Shown piece by piece: positions 33,197 to 45,995 of a stretch of DNA of 64,000 bases. This stretch comes from Owenia fusiformis. Its lineage: Eukaryota; Annelida; Polychaeta; Sabellida; Oweniidae. A program made the translations under genes and the position numbers. The notes under the pieces are model-generated. The model ran no database searches, was not told the DNA's origin, and saw only the letters and a list, made by a program, of their open reading frames with translations. The stretch lies in the NCBI GenBank assembly GCA_903813345.2, contig CAIIXF020000006.1:36483936-36547935 (forward strand), written 5' to 3'. Each line of letters opens with the position of its first letter. Within the stretch, counting starts at the first letter, position 1.

Positions 33197-34898
33197 TTCG
33201 TGGAACTAATTAATTATCCATGAGACACGCGCTAGGATATTAACCACGTGAAAACAGACCTGTGATTGGTCAATTTGAGTTTAGCACTGTTATATTTGAG
33301 AAATAAAGCAATCATAAAGCATTACATCATCGCTCTTCCACATGTATAGTTTAAAGATACTCATTAGTCATTATAGACAATCAATCAATCTGAACAACTT
33401 TGACCTTGTACAATCAAACTTTTGTACGAAGGCACTGCTATAAAGTGAACAGAATGACCCTATATCTTTTCAACACTTTTTGCCAGCTTTTATATGCTAT
33501 CCATGCTACCTTTCTTAAATTAAGGCGCCACTCTTTACGATGATGAAACACTAAAACTGGTTACTAATGGGTGTTAATTCATGAATTTTCTCTTTAAATT
33601 GTACCTACTGTGATTGACTGTACGGATCAATCAGATTGGCCCCTGCATGATCAGTAATGTCATACATAACGTATCGTATAATGTATTGTATCTTGAGGTT
33701 ATTATGGTTTACTCAGTGTCATATTGTGTTAAACTTTCAAGCACTCAAAAATTTTTAGTTAATGATTTTAAATGTGGTCAATTATATTATACTTATGTAG
33801 GTGTCACGGGCGCAAATATGTACAAATATTTAACTATGTATTAATGAAATAAAATTTGAAAAAACAAAAAACATAATTTCTAGTTTTGGTTTATTGTTTC
33901 CTTGGTAATCTCGGTGTAATTTTTGTGTAAACAAATAACAAAACATCTTAGAATTATGACAGGCCACATAATGACCAGTAGCAAGTCAGATGGGGGCCAA
34001 CATATGTCATAAATCATTGAAATACTACTTATTACTTGTTAATGAGCTACCATCTATGTTAAATGAAACAGTTGCCACATTACTGATCAGATGAAATGTT
34101 CAAATACATCCATTATTATAGAAAATGAAAGCCTTTAGGTTTAAATTACTATTTCAGTTGTCGTTTAATATATTGATCAGTATATCAGATTCTTATTGTA
34201 ACTTATCAATACAGATATGAATAGAATGAATGAATCTTTTGAATAGACTGACTTTTTTTTCTTTTAGAGCCTGCTTTTCCCCCTTGTCTACAGCTTCCAT
34301 TTTAAAAAAACTTCTAAATAAGTATGTATGTATTATTTATTCAATCCGTCTCTATTTATTCAATCTGTCTCTATTTATTCAATCAATCTCTATTGAGATG
34401 TGACAAGCCAAACTTTACATTCATTATTTTGTAGTTGACTGCATAGACAGGTCCCAAACTGCACTTAACACGTATGGCAACACACAATCTTTATTGTTAA
34501 CCTGTTATTGGGAATTTACACTTACTAAAAGTGTATATTTGTGTGTCTTTGAAAAGAAATAAAAGATAAACAAAAAACCAGTTTTATTACTATGCTTGTT
34601 ATTTATATTGCCTATGGTAATAATATTGGGTCAAAAGATCATTTTAAAAACACATAATACATGTTTTTCAATCACGAAAGATTATTTGAATCTAATAGAG
34701 ACACTAGGCGTGAGCCGATTTGTTGCAAAGAAAAAATAAATTATGTATTTGACAAACATTTACTTATGATCTACTTGATAAGCAACATACATATCAAAAT
34801 GGAATCTTTAGCTAATTTTACTTAATTTAGCTATTGCTATTTTGAAGAAGATTCGAGTAGTAGAAGTAGGTGAATGATACAATTAAACAAAATTGAAC
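33197..34898. other. Proximal 5' flank of gene B
   Basis: Near-identical to module A 8705-10411. Presumed promoter and 5' UTR; no defined element can be named. Confidence 0.5.
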
Positions 34899-35088
34899 AT
34901 GGGGAATTCTGCTCAGCAATGGAGAATGGCCATAGGGACTTTCGGTGGAGGCCAGAAAAATCAGACATTCTATTCATCATTCGTCAAATCTCTAAAACAA
35001 CTAGCATTAAGACTTAGGCTAATAAAACTGCTGCTGGTGAGAGCAGGAGTGGAGCAGAACCCCGGTCCACCAACCAATGATAAATCAG
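34899..35088 (+). CDS. Exon 1, copy B: 2A-like leader
   Basis: The same 63 codons plus one base as copy A, with the same Kozak context, the same AGVEQNPGP motif at residues 49-57 and the same donor (AAATCAG/GTAACT at 35089). Only a synonymous CTC to CTA change is seen, so the leader is unchanged at protein level while exon 2 has many replacements. Joining to 37488 is in phase (G + AG). Confidence 0.75.
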
Positions 35089-37487
35089 GTAACTATAGAA
35101 AACAATTTTGTTGTACAATTTTTCTCATTTTTCTAAATTTTTAATAAATGGCCTTTTGCAGTACAAAAATGTCATTATCAAAATCTCAATTTTTTTAGAT
35201 AAAAGCTTCTTTTAAAAGAGATGGCCTTCATTTCAAATATACGAAGGTCTCCACCAATTTTATAAACAGGCCTCATTTACCATTGAAATGGATCTCGCAA
35301 TGCAATGTGCGCTGTTGTTTCATGAGTATTCTCTTCAAGTTTGGATCGACTAACTTCAATAGTATTACCGTAGTTTTGAAATGATGATGTTGAAATGATA
35401 ACTGAAATAAATGCCATTTCCACAATTTCAAATTTTAATTTGCGCATGTACAGCACTGAGAGAGCACGTGCTTAAGATTGTTCACGTGATCACATCCTGT
35501 AATTTGATTGGACATCATATACTGGGAATCTCCAAATACAATAGAATATGAAAGAATTATGGGAGGTACTCACTTCTTCTGATATTAGATGTCCTGTGAA
35601 AATGTTCTATATTTTCACTGATGATATTTATCATTCACTCCAACTTATGCTCAACTGTCAATAAGCCCTCATGCAAACAAAGCAAATTGGGTTGGGTCTA
35701 GAAAGAGATACCCTCATAAGAAAGTTTGCATGTCTGAGTTCTGCATTTTTGTCATTATTGGGCAAAATGTCCCAAATTATCAATAAAGCCATAAATCAAT
35801 GGCTGATTATTCAGACAGGTTGAGGCCTGAAGAAGCTCCTTGATTTGGCGACTTAAATATAATACAAAATGCTAACAATGGACTGTTCTTTTATTCTCTT
35901 AAGTAAATATGCGATATCACAAGTTGTTTTATGACGAAAAATGTTCTAATTATTTTGGATCATCCTGTACATATTCAAAAATGTAAAATACTGAAATGTC
36001 AAGCAAGTACATGAAACATCTTCTTTATATGATCCTGAAATTCAATATAATGAAAATGCAACAAGTTCAACATTTTTAGAAAAAATAATTGATTTTGGTG
36101 ACATAAAAATCACAACCTGAAGCTATGGAATAACATCTAAATTTTAAGTGAATTTTCTTTAGCTTTCTTGTGATAGTGTTCAACGTTTGAAATTATAATA
36201 AACATACATGTACAGGGTATCCCGAAAGTATCCCCCCCTAGGCAGACATATTCCAGTGTCCTCAAAGTATGTGTCAAATATCATTTTAAACCTTATCCAA
36301 AGTTACATTGATTTGCCAAGTATCATGGTTTAACTCCCAAATGGGAAAAAGTTAGTCATTTTAAAAGTTAGTGTTTTGTCAAAATAAAGTTCAATTTTAC
36401 ACCGTATAACTAGTGAATGAACCCCCCTTGGCCATGTCAACAGCAGCAATTATTTTCAGATATGACCTTAAAAGCCCTTCAAATAGGGGTGTGGAATTTT
36501 ATAACCCTCTTAAAACTTGTTAAGGCACTTTAGAAAAGTTTCCTTACAGTTTGTAACCTCACTGTTTTCTTTTTCCAACTCAATATCCATCTGACCCGAT
36601 AAGCGTTGCTGCTGTTAAGATGGCCCGGGAGGACATATTGACTAGTGATTTGGTTTAAAATTGAACTTAATTTTGACCAAACACTAAATTTTGAAATGCC
36701 TGTAATTTTTTCACATTTGAAGGTTGAACCATGATGCTTGGCGAATTGATGTAACTTTGGATACGCTTTAAGATGATATATGACACATACTTTGAGGACA
36801 CTGGTATATGTCTTCCTAGGGGGGGGGCATACTTTCAAGACACCCTGTATATTTGCATTGAACTCTCTGCTATTAAAAGAAAGTTTATATTTGATGTAGG
36901 CATGCCGAATGATTCAAAATTGCAAGGTCATCCTGTCTTTCTGAAAGTTTACACAGCAATACATCATTTCAACATGTTCAAGGGCAGACAATCTTAGGTT
37001 TCATTTCAAGTGGACATATTTATCAGGACCCCTTACTAATGATGTATTACTGAACTTCTCAAGATTAAATATTAACTCACAAAGGGTAATATTTTGAAAA
37101 TAGCATAGTACCACTGATCTCATCCAGCAAGTTGGTGCTGCACCCATTTGAGATTTTAAAAGTAGGCATGCACCCACTTGAAAATCCATTTAATCCTGCA
37201 ATATTTCAACTTATGATGGAAATTTTAGATGCATGCTGTATTTGTAACCCTCTTGAATAATGAGAAAAATTATGAAACATATTCATATCCTGACCAAATT
37301 CAGTCTAAATTCAGAAATCAAGAATTTTGTACCCACTTGAGACAAAATCCTGGAGATAACACTGAATAAAATTATACCATGAATCCTAGTAAATAAGCAT
37401 TTTCGAAAATCTATCAAATTACTTATTTTCTAACATGATTATATGAAACTGTATAGTTTAATAAGAAATCGAACATTAATCTTTCAG
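35089..37487 (+). other. Intron 1 of gene B (2.4 kb)
   Basis: GTAACT at 35089 to TTTCAG at 37487. It includes the TA-flanked MITE at 36213-36847. The rest aligns with parts of the copy A intron. It lacks the A-specific insertions at 11168, 13320 and 14600-21500. Confidence 0.7.
36213..36847. mobile_element. Mariner-type MITE, module B copy
   Basis: 635 bp, ends CAGGGTATCCCGAAAG and CTTTCAAGACACCCTG, TA at 36211-36212 and 36848-36849. This is the orthologous copy of 12838-14217 without the nested element. Confidence 0.85.
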
Positions 37488-40400
37488 AGGTAACCAAAGA
37501 AATGTATGAACTTGGTTGCAAAATAAAAGCATGTGACCAACAGACTGAGTTGAAAGAACAGGCAGACCTCATGTGTCAACTTGGACAAGAGTATATCAAA
37601 TCAGCAACGACCTCAGAAATCTGGTATGAACACTATGTTTGGTCCTGTGCATTATACAATGCGGCCAAATGTCGAATTAAAAAATTAATTAAAAAACAAA
37701 CTGATGGCACAAACACAGCTCTTGAAGATGACTTGGAACACACTGACAAACAACTCCAGCTTATAGAAAATAACTTTGTGAAGAAATGCCGAGCTGCAAA
37801 CAGCAAACTATCTACAGAAGCTTCAACACAGAAGTACACTAACACACTTGAAAATATACGAGTGTACTCAAACGCCACCGTAAATGATATCATCGAAAAG
37901 TACATGGTAGTTGATGATGTCACCACAGAGATGAAAGACGAAGATGAAGACAACACAATAAAATACAGCAAGGTGTTTTATAATGGACTTACACAACAGC
38001 TTTTAGATTTTTATAAGTCTATTATCCATGATTGTATTTCTGTTTTAGGACACCCTGATTGTAAGTTTGCATTCTTAGCACTTGGTTCCATATCCCGAAA
38101 AGAGGTCACTGCTTATTCAGATATTGAGTGGGCAATACTGTTTGATCCCTTAGATAAACCAGTCGATCAAATCAAAACACAATTGCGTATGATAGCCTAT
38201 TACATGCATTTGAAGGTGCTTAATCTTGGGGAAACATTGTTAAACTGCTTAGACATACCTGTTCTGACAGATTATAACAAACACCTACCCCGTGACATGA
38301 AAGACAATGACTTTTATGACAAAGCAACAACTAGGGGAATTTCCTTTGATGGGACACAACCTTGGGCTAGCAAAACAGCTATTGGTAGAAAAACAGGAGT
38401 AGATCCCAATAAACCTTCCAGACTTGAACTTATCATGACTGTTGATGAGATGAGCAAGTTTCAATTAACAGATGAATCAATTAAAGAGGGCTATCACCTT
38501 AGTGACGTTCTCATGACATCAACACTCATAACTGGAGAATTCGCCTTATGGAATGAATACAATGAAATAGTACATTCCATACTATCATCACCATCCAAAA
38601 CTAATCCAGATATCACTATAGGAAGAGAACGAGCATTAAGAACACTAGAGAAAGATTTGAAAAAATATAGTGAAAATCCCTTGTCATCAGAATCATTCAC
38701 TCAGAAAATGCATACAAAGCATGATATATATAGATTTGCTACAATCACTATAAATATTCTGAAACTCATGCATGGTTGCACATCATTTGCTCCTCTAGAT
38801 GTGTTAGAGGAATTGAGAGGGAAGGGTATTCTAACTGAAGGGGCAGCAAAAGATCTACAAATCATGGTTTGTAGTGTAATAAACCTTAGACACATGGTCT
38901 ATGGAAGGTATAAGCAACAAAAGGAATTCATATCATTCTTACCAAGGGACTCTCAAGATGATGAAACAACAGAAGTGATGCCAGTCAGAAGTTTTACAGC
39001 CATATTAAGATTTTTTAACACATTCATACCCTGGTGTGAATTTCTCAAATCAAACTTGAATGTAAGCGGTATCTGGGCATATAGAGAGAGATATCGTGAA
39101 GGAAACAATGAAGTGAAAGCGCAATTATATGAGAACATTTTCTTCTTCGATAGAGCATTGCACTCTTATAAAACAGAGTTAAAAACACTTCAAAGCCAAG
39201 ATGCAGGAGAGCAAGAGTGGAAAATAGCTTCTATAAAGACAGCAATAGGTTCATTGTATATATCACAAGGGAATTACTCAGATGCACTATCATATTATAA
39301 AGACATTCTGAAAGTATGCAGAAAAATCAATGATGAAAATTGGGTATCTGGCTCACTTAACAACATAGGTCTTGTGTATAATAAGATGGGAGATCTGACT
39401 GAAGCACTTGAGTATCATCAAGAATGTCTGACAATGTTAAGACTAATACACAAAGACAGTCCCCACCCAGATGTTGCAATGTCACTTAACAACATAGGTC
39501 TTGTGTATAAAGACATGGGAAATCTGACTAAAGCACTTGAATATCATCAAGAAAGTCTGAAAATGAAAAAACAAATTCACAAAGACAGCCCCCACCCAAA
39601 TGTTGCTTCATCACTTAACAACATAGGTAATGTGTATAGTAAGATGGGAGATCTGACTAAAGCACTTGAATATCATCAAGAAAGTCTGACAATGTATAGA
39701 CTAATCTACAAAGACAGTCCCCACCCAAATGTTGCTAGCTCACTTGGCAACATAGGTAATGTGTATACGAACATGGGAGATCTGACTAAAGCACTTGAAT
39801 ATCATCAAGAAAGTCTGACAATGTATAGACTAATCTACAAAGACAGTCCCCACCCAAATGTTGCTAGCTCACTTGGCAACATAGGTAATGTGTATAAGAA
39901 CATGGGAGATCTGACCAAAGCACTTGAATATCATCAAGAATGTCTAACAATGTTAAGACTAATTCACAAAGACAGTCCCCACCCAGATGTTGCTAGCTCA
40001 CTTGGCAACATAGACAGCCCCCACCCAAATGTTGCTTTATCACTTAACAACATAGGTAATGTGTATAGTAAGATGGGAGATCTGACTAAAGCACTTGAAT
40101 ATCATCAAGAAAGTCTGACAATGTATAGACTAATCTACAAAGACAGTCCCCACCCAAATGTTGCTGGCTCACTTGGCAACATAGGTAATGTGTATACGAA
40201 CATGGGAGATCTGACCAAAGCACTTGAATATCATCAAGAAAGTCTGACAATGTATAGACTAATCTACAAAGACAGTCCCCACCCAAATCTTGCTAGCTCA
40301 CTTGGCAACATAGGTAATGTGTATAAGAACATGGGAGATCTGACTAAAACACTTGAGTATCATCAAGAATGTCTGACAATGCAAAGACTAATACACAAAG

Positions 40401-40822
40401 ACAGTCCCCACCCAGCTGTTGCTAGCTCACTTGGCAACATAAGTCTTGTGTATAAGAACATGGGAGATCTGACCAAAGCACTTGAATATCATCAAGAATG
40501 TCTAACAATGTTAAGACTGATACACAAAGACAGTCCCCACCCAGATGTTGCTAGCTCACTTGGCAACATAGGTCTTGTGTATAATGACATGGGAGATCTG
40601 ACTAAAGCACTTGAATATCATCAAGAATGTCTGACAATGTTAAGACTAATATACAAAGACAGTCCCCACCCAGATGTTGCTTCATCACTTAACAACATAG
40701 GTCTTGTGTATAAGAACATGGGAGATCTGACCAAAGCACTTGAATATCAACACAAAGGTCTGAGAATGTATAGACTAATACACAAAGACAATCCTCACCC
40801 AAGTGTTGCTACAGTATTGTAA
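37488..40822 (+). CDS. Exon 2, copy B: nucleotidyltransferase + TPR protein, C-terminally truncated
   Basis: With exon 1 it predicts 1174 aa. The helical N-terminus and the nucleotidyltransferase signature (LGS.SR.E...YSDIE, about residues 195-209 from the Met at 37502) are intact and close to copy A. The TPR array is different: about 11 full 43-residue units. A 14-residue partial unit (SPHPNVALSLNN context, about 40011-40052) is spliced in between two units. The three-unit block before it is repeated after it, a sign of unequal exchange. The frame ends at TAA (40820-40822), where copy A has CTA. The last about 50 residues and the CaaX-like end are lost. It may still be expressed as a shorter protein. 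Confidence 0.75.
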
Positions 40823-40970
40823 AACATAGGTATCATACATGAAAATGAAGGAGCATACAGAAGCACTGACTTATTACTTTGAAGCCCTGAACATTGCTCA
40901 TCAGTATGGAGGAGATTCACACCCTGATTACATTGAAGCATTAAAATTGATTGAAAAGTGTACAGAATAA
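40823..40970 (+). pseudogene. Relict C-terminal coding sequence of copy B
   Basis: After the stop, the sequence still matches the copy A C-terminus (CATACAGAAGCACTGAC, GGAGGAGATTCACACCC) but has a 2-nt deletion at about 40843, so both a stop and a frameshift separate it from the ORF. Further on, TCATGCACTCTAACACG replaces the TCATGTACTCTAATGTGA that ends copy A, so the CaaX-like end is not encoded in any case. Confidence 0.8.
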
Positions 40971-41538
40971 ATCATTTGTTCATGCACTCTAACACGAATA
41001 AATCATAGACATTAAAACATTGACATTTTATCAATGATCTAGTCAAATGTTGTAAGGTACACCCATTCTGCTTGACACTTGGAATTAGAAACAAATATGA
41101 TGATCCATATTAATTTTCTTATATTTTTACCATTTTTAAGATGGAGGCCCTCTCTAATCTAACAGTTTCTTTATACCAAATTACTAAAACTTATCAAACC
41201 ACATATGTTTAAAGGAATGCAGCCAAGCCCAACAAACTCCAATTATACAGTGAAACCTATAAAGTGGAACACCTCTACAAACAGACAGGTTTTACTGTAT
41301 ACTCCTATGTAAGTACCCATACTGCCTGACTGGCAGTGACAGACCAATCTGACAGCCCCGTGAGTGATGACTGTGTCAAAAACAGAGCAGCCTTATTGTA
41401 TATAGTGAAAACCGATATTGAAGTGTCTTCCTTTTGGTAAGATCAAAATGATTACCTAATTCCAATGTTTTTGCTTAACCCATCCATTTGCTAACAAAAC
41501 ACTACAATTCCTTATCTCCTCATTATTTCAGAAGAACA
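40971..41538. other. 3' flank of gene B
   Basis: Matches the 3' flank of copy A in pieces. AATAAA occurs at about 40965 and 40998. Positions 41250-41303 form a small ACAGTGAAACCT / AGGTTTTACTGT inverted-end element. Confidence 0.5.
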
Positions 41539-42379
41539 TAAGTTGATTGAGTCTCAACCTGTAAAATATATGAACCCGGCATATATTGAATTCCAGTGAC
41601 CTCCTTATTGGGAGATACATATTTCTAGCATTTTAAGTTTGAAATTATATTATTAGTGCTTTAATACCAGTATATCCTTTCATTATAGTGACATAATATG
41701 TGTTAACCTGTATCTTGTGCCATTGCAAACTTGTACTTTTAGTTAGATTAAAGCATATATACTAAATGGTGTTGCAAATGAAAAATTGATTCAAAATAGA
41801 TCTGTGCAGCAGAACACAGAAACCTGTAATGTGGAACACCTGATAAACACCTGATAAAGAGACAAATTTCAGAGACTAACTGACTAAACCTCTATGAGGT
41901 GTTCCACTTAGACAGGTTTTGTTGTGCTTAATTTTGAAAGATAAGAGTAGTGACATTTAATAATTTATATTGTACTAAAAATGCATTCTGATACCCATAG
42001 CATCTTTCTGTTTCACCTGAAACTCAGGGCTGAGAAGAAATGAGATCTCATGGTTTATCATGATGCTAAAAATGATGCTTCAATGATTATGAACACTTGC
42101 CCAAGATGATATATTCTAATTCTTATGCTCAAGACAGTGTTGTATAACTTAACCCAAAAAGGATATCTTAACAGGACATAATTTTCAATCCAAAATGTTG
42201 ACACAATTTTCCCACCAGTTTTTAAAATGCACCTTTTCACAAGGCAATTTCTTAAAAAATACAATACATAAATCAAGGTGTGGAAAATGAGTAAAACTCT
42301 ATTGTGTATTATATGTTATCTATATTTACTGTATTTAACTCGACAGGTGGTAAAAGACACAAGAATATAAGATGTATAT

Positions 42380-42532
42380 CAGGGTTTTCATCAGCAGCAG
42401 GCAACAGGTGGTTTTCACCAGTTGTTTTTTTAAGGACTTATCAACTATTCCATGTTACATTTGTGATTTCCATTAATTTGCTTGTTGTTTTCATTTATTT
42501 AGCTGTTGTGAGAAATTCTAGTGAAACCCCTG
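42380..42532. mobile_element. hAT-like MITE, module C copy
   Basis: Orthologous to 29863-30035, with a slightly decayed left end (CAGGGTTTTCA) and the GAAACCCCTG right end. Confidence 0.65.
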
Positions 42533-43902
42533 TATAATAATACTGTAAAACACATTAAATTAGAAGGAACAATTTTAATTTGTGCATGTAAATTGCTTCT
42601 TTTTATATACTCATGATTTTTGGATTTTTTCAATTCATGCCAAGCGTCAATTTTGAATTCGTGGCATCCTAAATTTGCAATTTTACAATAATGGCAAATT
42701 GAAGATGTCCATGAATTTGGCGTTTTTACAGTTCCATTGGCTCTTGACAATGATATAGCTGTAATATTCTGTACTTAGTTTGATATGAGCAGTTCTTCAT
42801 TTTTAAGATGTTAGTGACTACTTGGGCCCAATCTAACGTACATGTATTTGCACTTATAAAGAAAAATAATGAAAAAGTTATCTACTATTTTTGTATCAAA
42901 TTGATGGAATAGATTAAAAAAATATATTTTGATATAAAATCATCATCTGAACACATGGCTCCTGGAAAGGAGGAACAGTGTGAATATGTCTGGAGCCCTG
43001 TGTTGAGAGGATGATAGAAAATTATTATGTAAAGAAAATTATTTTGTAAAGAAAATTATTATGTAAAGAAAACTATTATGTAAAGAAAAATTATTATGGA
43101 AAAAAGAAATAATTATTTCAATTGTTTAAACATTGTATTGTTATTATAGAACATTAAGAACCCTCACTTCAATCATTATTTTGTTTTGTTTGATTAATAA
43201 AATATATTCCAAGCAAATCCTGCCATCTTTTGTTGCACCTAACAAATGCTAATTAGTAATTACTCATTCATTCAGCATGTAGTTAATTTTCTTAACATAT
43301 CAGATTATTTCCAGTTGTCTAAAGCCTAGTAATTTGTTTCCAATGCAATATTCTTTGAGAATGATAAAAAACCTGGTGTATGGCAATTTAACAATTAGAA
43401 TTGCTCAAGTCAACTCTCTTTGTTATATAGAGTATAAAAAATAGTGTATATCCAAATAAATAGATATTAAATAAATTAATAAATATCAAGGACCTTATAT
43501 GATGCAAGTGGGCGCATCCTCATAATTTATCACTAATTCCAAGTCCTATAATTATCTATCCCCCACTTTTTGTGCTCTTAAAAGGAGACAATTAAACAAG
43601 AAGGACTTTATCATATGATGCATTTGCCATAAAGTAAAGAAATAAAACTATGAGACTTTCTTGCATCAAGTTATCGAATCACATTTTGCATTCTTTCATC
43701 CCATGGGGTATAAGGGCAGATCTGAAAATTCAGAATCGAGGAAAGGGCAAAAATCTTGGCTGAAAATTTGGGCCCAATATCAATTAGAAATAGGCTCAAA
43801 ACTAAAAAAATAATGTTAGTTTCTAACATAAATTGCCTAATATACAGGGTGTCCAATATGTTATAACAATTTTGCTCTAAAAATGAATGTTTCCAAGAAA
43901 AA

Positions 43903-44228
43903 CACTCTTAAAAATTATTACTTGGATTTCCTTATATTGAGAAATTGTACTACTCATTTTAAGTCAAAAGTTACTTAAATAATCTTGAACTACTGAATAA
44001 TTTTTAAGTAATTCATTTATGGTGAATTTACTAATGCAAGGAGAGAAATTGAAATACTTACTGTAGTAATTGTAATACTCATTTACATAATTAAGCAATT
44101 AAAAAACTCAAAATGACAATATAAGTTAAACCTAAGTTAAATGAAGTAAAACTAAGTATTTAACTTTAAGTAATTTTTATAATTGGGAAATACTTGGGAA
44201 ATACTCAAGTAATTCATTTTTAAGAGTG
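43903..44228. mobile_element. 326-bp MITE with CACTCTTAAAAA ends
   Basis: CACTCTTAAAAATTATTAC on the left, with its near-complement GTAATTCATTTTTAAGAGTG on the right. Modules A (about 7895) and B (about 31882) lack the block between TTTCCAAG/TTTACAAG and the GCATGATATC/GTATGATATC context. CACTCTTAAAAA ends are common in animal MITEs. The interior is rich in AAGTAAT/ATTACTT motifs. Confidence 0.85.
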
Positions 44229-44755
44229 AAGGCATGATATCAATACCAAACATATAATTAATATACTGCTTTTATTTGGTATAAAATTTTTTATATAAAA
44301 ATAAATATTGACTCTGCTGCTGTTGCCATGGTAATCTCTGGCAAAGGTCTGCGGAGCAGCGTCATAAATGTGACTTTTTATTCTCTATGAGACAGAATTT
44401 CGATCAAATAGTCAGATTGTATATTAGTCAATTCATGACATATTCCCCATGCATGGTGCCTCTTTACCAAGAACTATAAGGTGTCAAATCCATCCATAGT
44501 CTAGGGAGATTCAGATTTGGGGCCCTTAAACTTTTTAGGCCTCAACAATCTTTTGGGCCTACCAAAGGGTGAGTATGCCCCCCCCCCCCAGATCCGCCAG
44601 TGTTGTATACATAGTAAAAAGAGGACAAAGAGGACATGTGTATGGCACCTACAGATCTATGGAATACCACACACTTTTATTACATTTCTCAAAATGATTT
44701 TCAATTGAATTCCTCAATAAAAGGGGCTTGGTGTTAAAAGACTTCAAATGTCACG

Positions 44756-45995
44756 TTACATGAAACAATGTTCTGAAGTTGAAATCAGTTTTGCTACGAA
44801 AACAGATATAACATAGTAAAATGTTTGCGAGTTTTAGTGTTTCACTAGATCCAGATCGCAGAGTGGTCCTAATTTCGGAAAAGTAGCATGGTTAGTAAAT
44901 AAAAGCCAGCGTGTTGAAAAGGTCATTTTGTTTAATTTATACCGTTGTCTGCAAACACAAGTTCGATTGTACAAGGTCAAAGTGGTTCAGATTGATTGAG
45001 TGTCTGTAACTATATTTTACTTCATAAATTGACATAGAACTATTTGAAAAGAAAAAAATAGCATGCTCTCCATGCCAGGCAAATCTTTCGATGACAACCT
45101 ATCATTTTGTAAAAAGAAAGAAGGGATATTAAAGAGAATAGCAGGAAATATTTTCTGTTCAAAATGAGGCTCAAATACATAATACAGTGAAAACAAGTAA
45201 GTGTTAAAAATAGGAATTTTTCATGTAATTGAACATAGCTGAAACAAAACGTATTTTTGCTCAACATTTTATGTATTCTAAAATAGAATGCCTTTATCTG
45301 AAGTACGTCAGCATACTTTTTGATCGTTTCGATTGTAAGTAGCGTTGATATCTGGCTCCAAAATTGTGAATTTCGGTGAAATTGTCAATGTAACAGGACA
45401 ACACGCTTTTGATAACATGCCATATCTCAATAATAAATGGTCACATCTTTTAATTTTGGTTATGCTGGCATAGAGAACATTCATTCACAGTGTGATGAGA
45501 GCACCGGATTTGATCTCCACCTATTACCGAATATATAGACTCAATAAAGTAAATGTAAAATTTATTCTGTGAAAATCGACATGGTCGTTAAAACACACCC
45601 ACGGGGCATTAGGGGAATCCGAGAAAAATAGGTTATATGTGGTTAGCAAGTCCTTGATTCAGTTTATCAGACCATCGTATTCCAAATCGTGATAGTAATT
45701 GTGATTGAATTATAATGAGCATTATCTGAAAAATTCTGAAAATTCACCATTTTTCTTGTGAAAAACGACCAAGATGTGATTCAAACATGGGCAGCATTCT
45801 TGTGTAAATATGGACACTATTCAAGAAAACATTATATCCACTCTATTTTAACGAAAATATTTCACGAAATAACCTACCCGACCCCATCTATGAGCGAATA
45901 TAGTGTGAAACTGTGACAATCGACATGCGTGAAAATCGACATGGTTATACCATTGGACTCAAAGCAGTAAATTAGTCATTTGTATAAATCACAGG
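44756..45995. other. Unique AT-rich DNA after the modules
   Basis: No exon is recognised. It contains GTGAAAATCGACATG at 45569 and 45929 (and a one-mismatch copy at about 45913), a motif that returns at 49321 and 49688. Confidence 0.5.

Larger units (their letters stand above)
27178..41538. other. Segmental module B (second tandem copy)
   Basis: Same order as module A: 5' flank from 27178, 2A exon at 34899, TPR exon at 37488, 3' flank to 41538. It differs by the mariner (27853-29795) and a 501-bp insertion (32696-33196), and lacks the A-specific elements. The region 33197-35580 is much closer to A than the rest of the module is. Confidence 0.85.
41539..44755. other. Segmental module C (truncated third copy)
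   Basis: Repeats the module 5' flank from GATTGAGTCTCAACCTG to the AAAAGGGGCTTGGT segment (about 44730), then stops. It has no 2A exon or TPR exon. It preserves the empty mariner site (about 42316) and the empty site of the 4595-6878 element (about 42983), and has its own MITE at 43903. It is the boundary of the tandem duplication. Confidence 0.8.
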
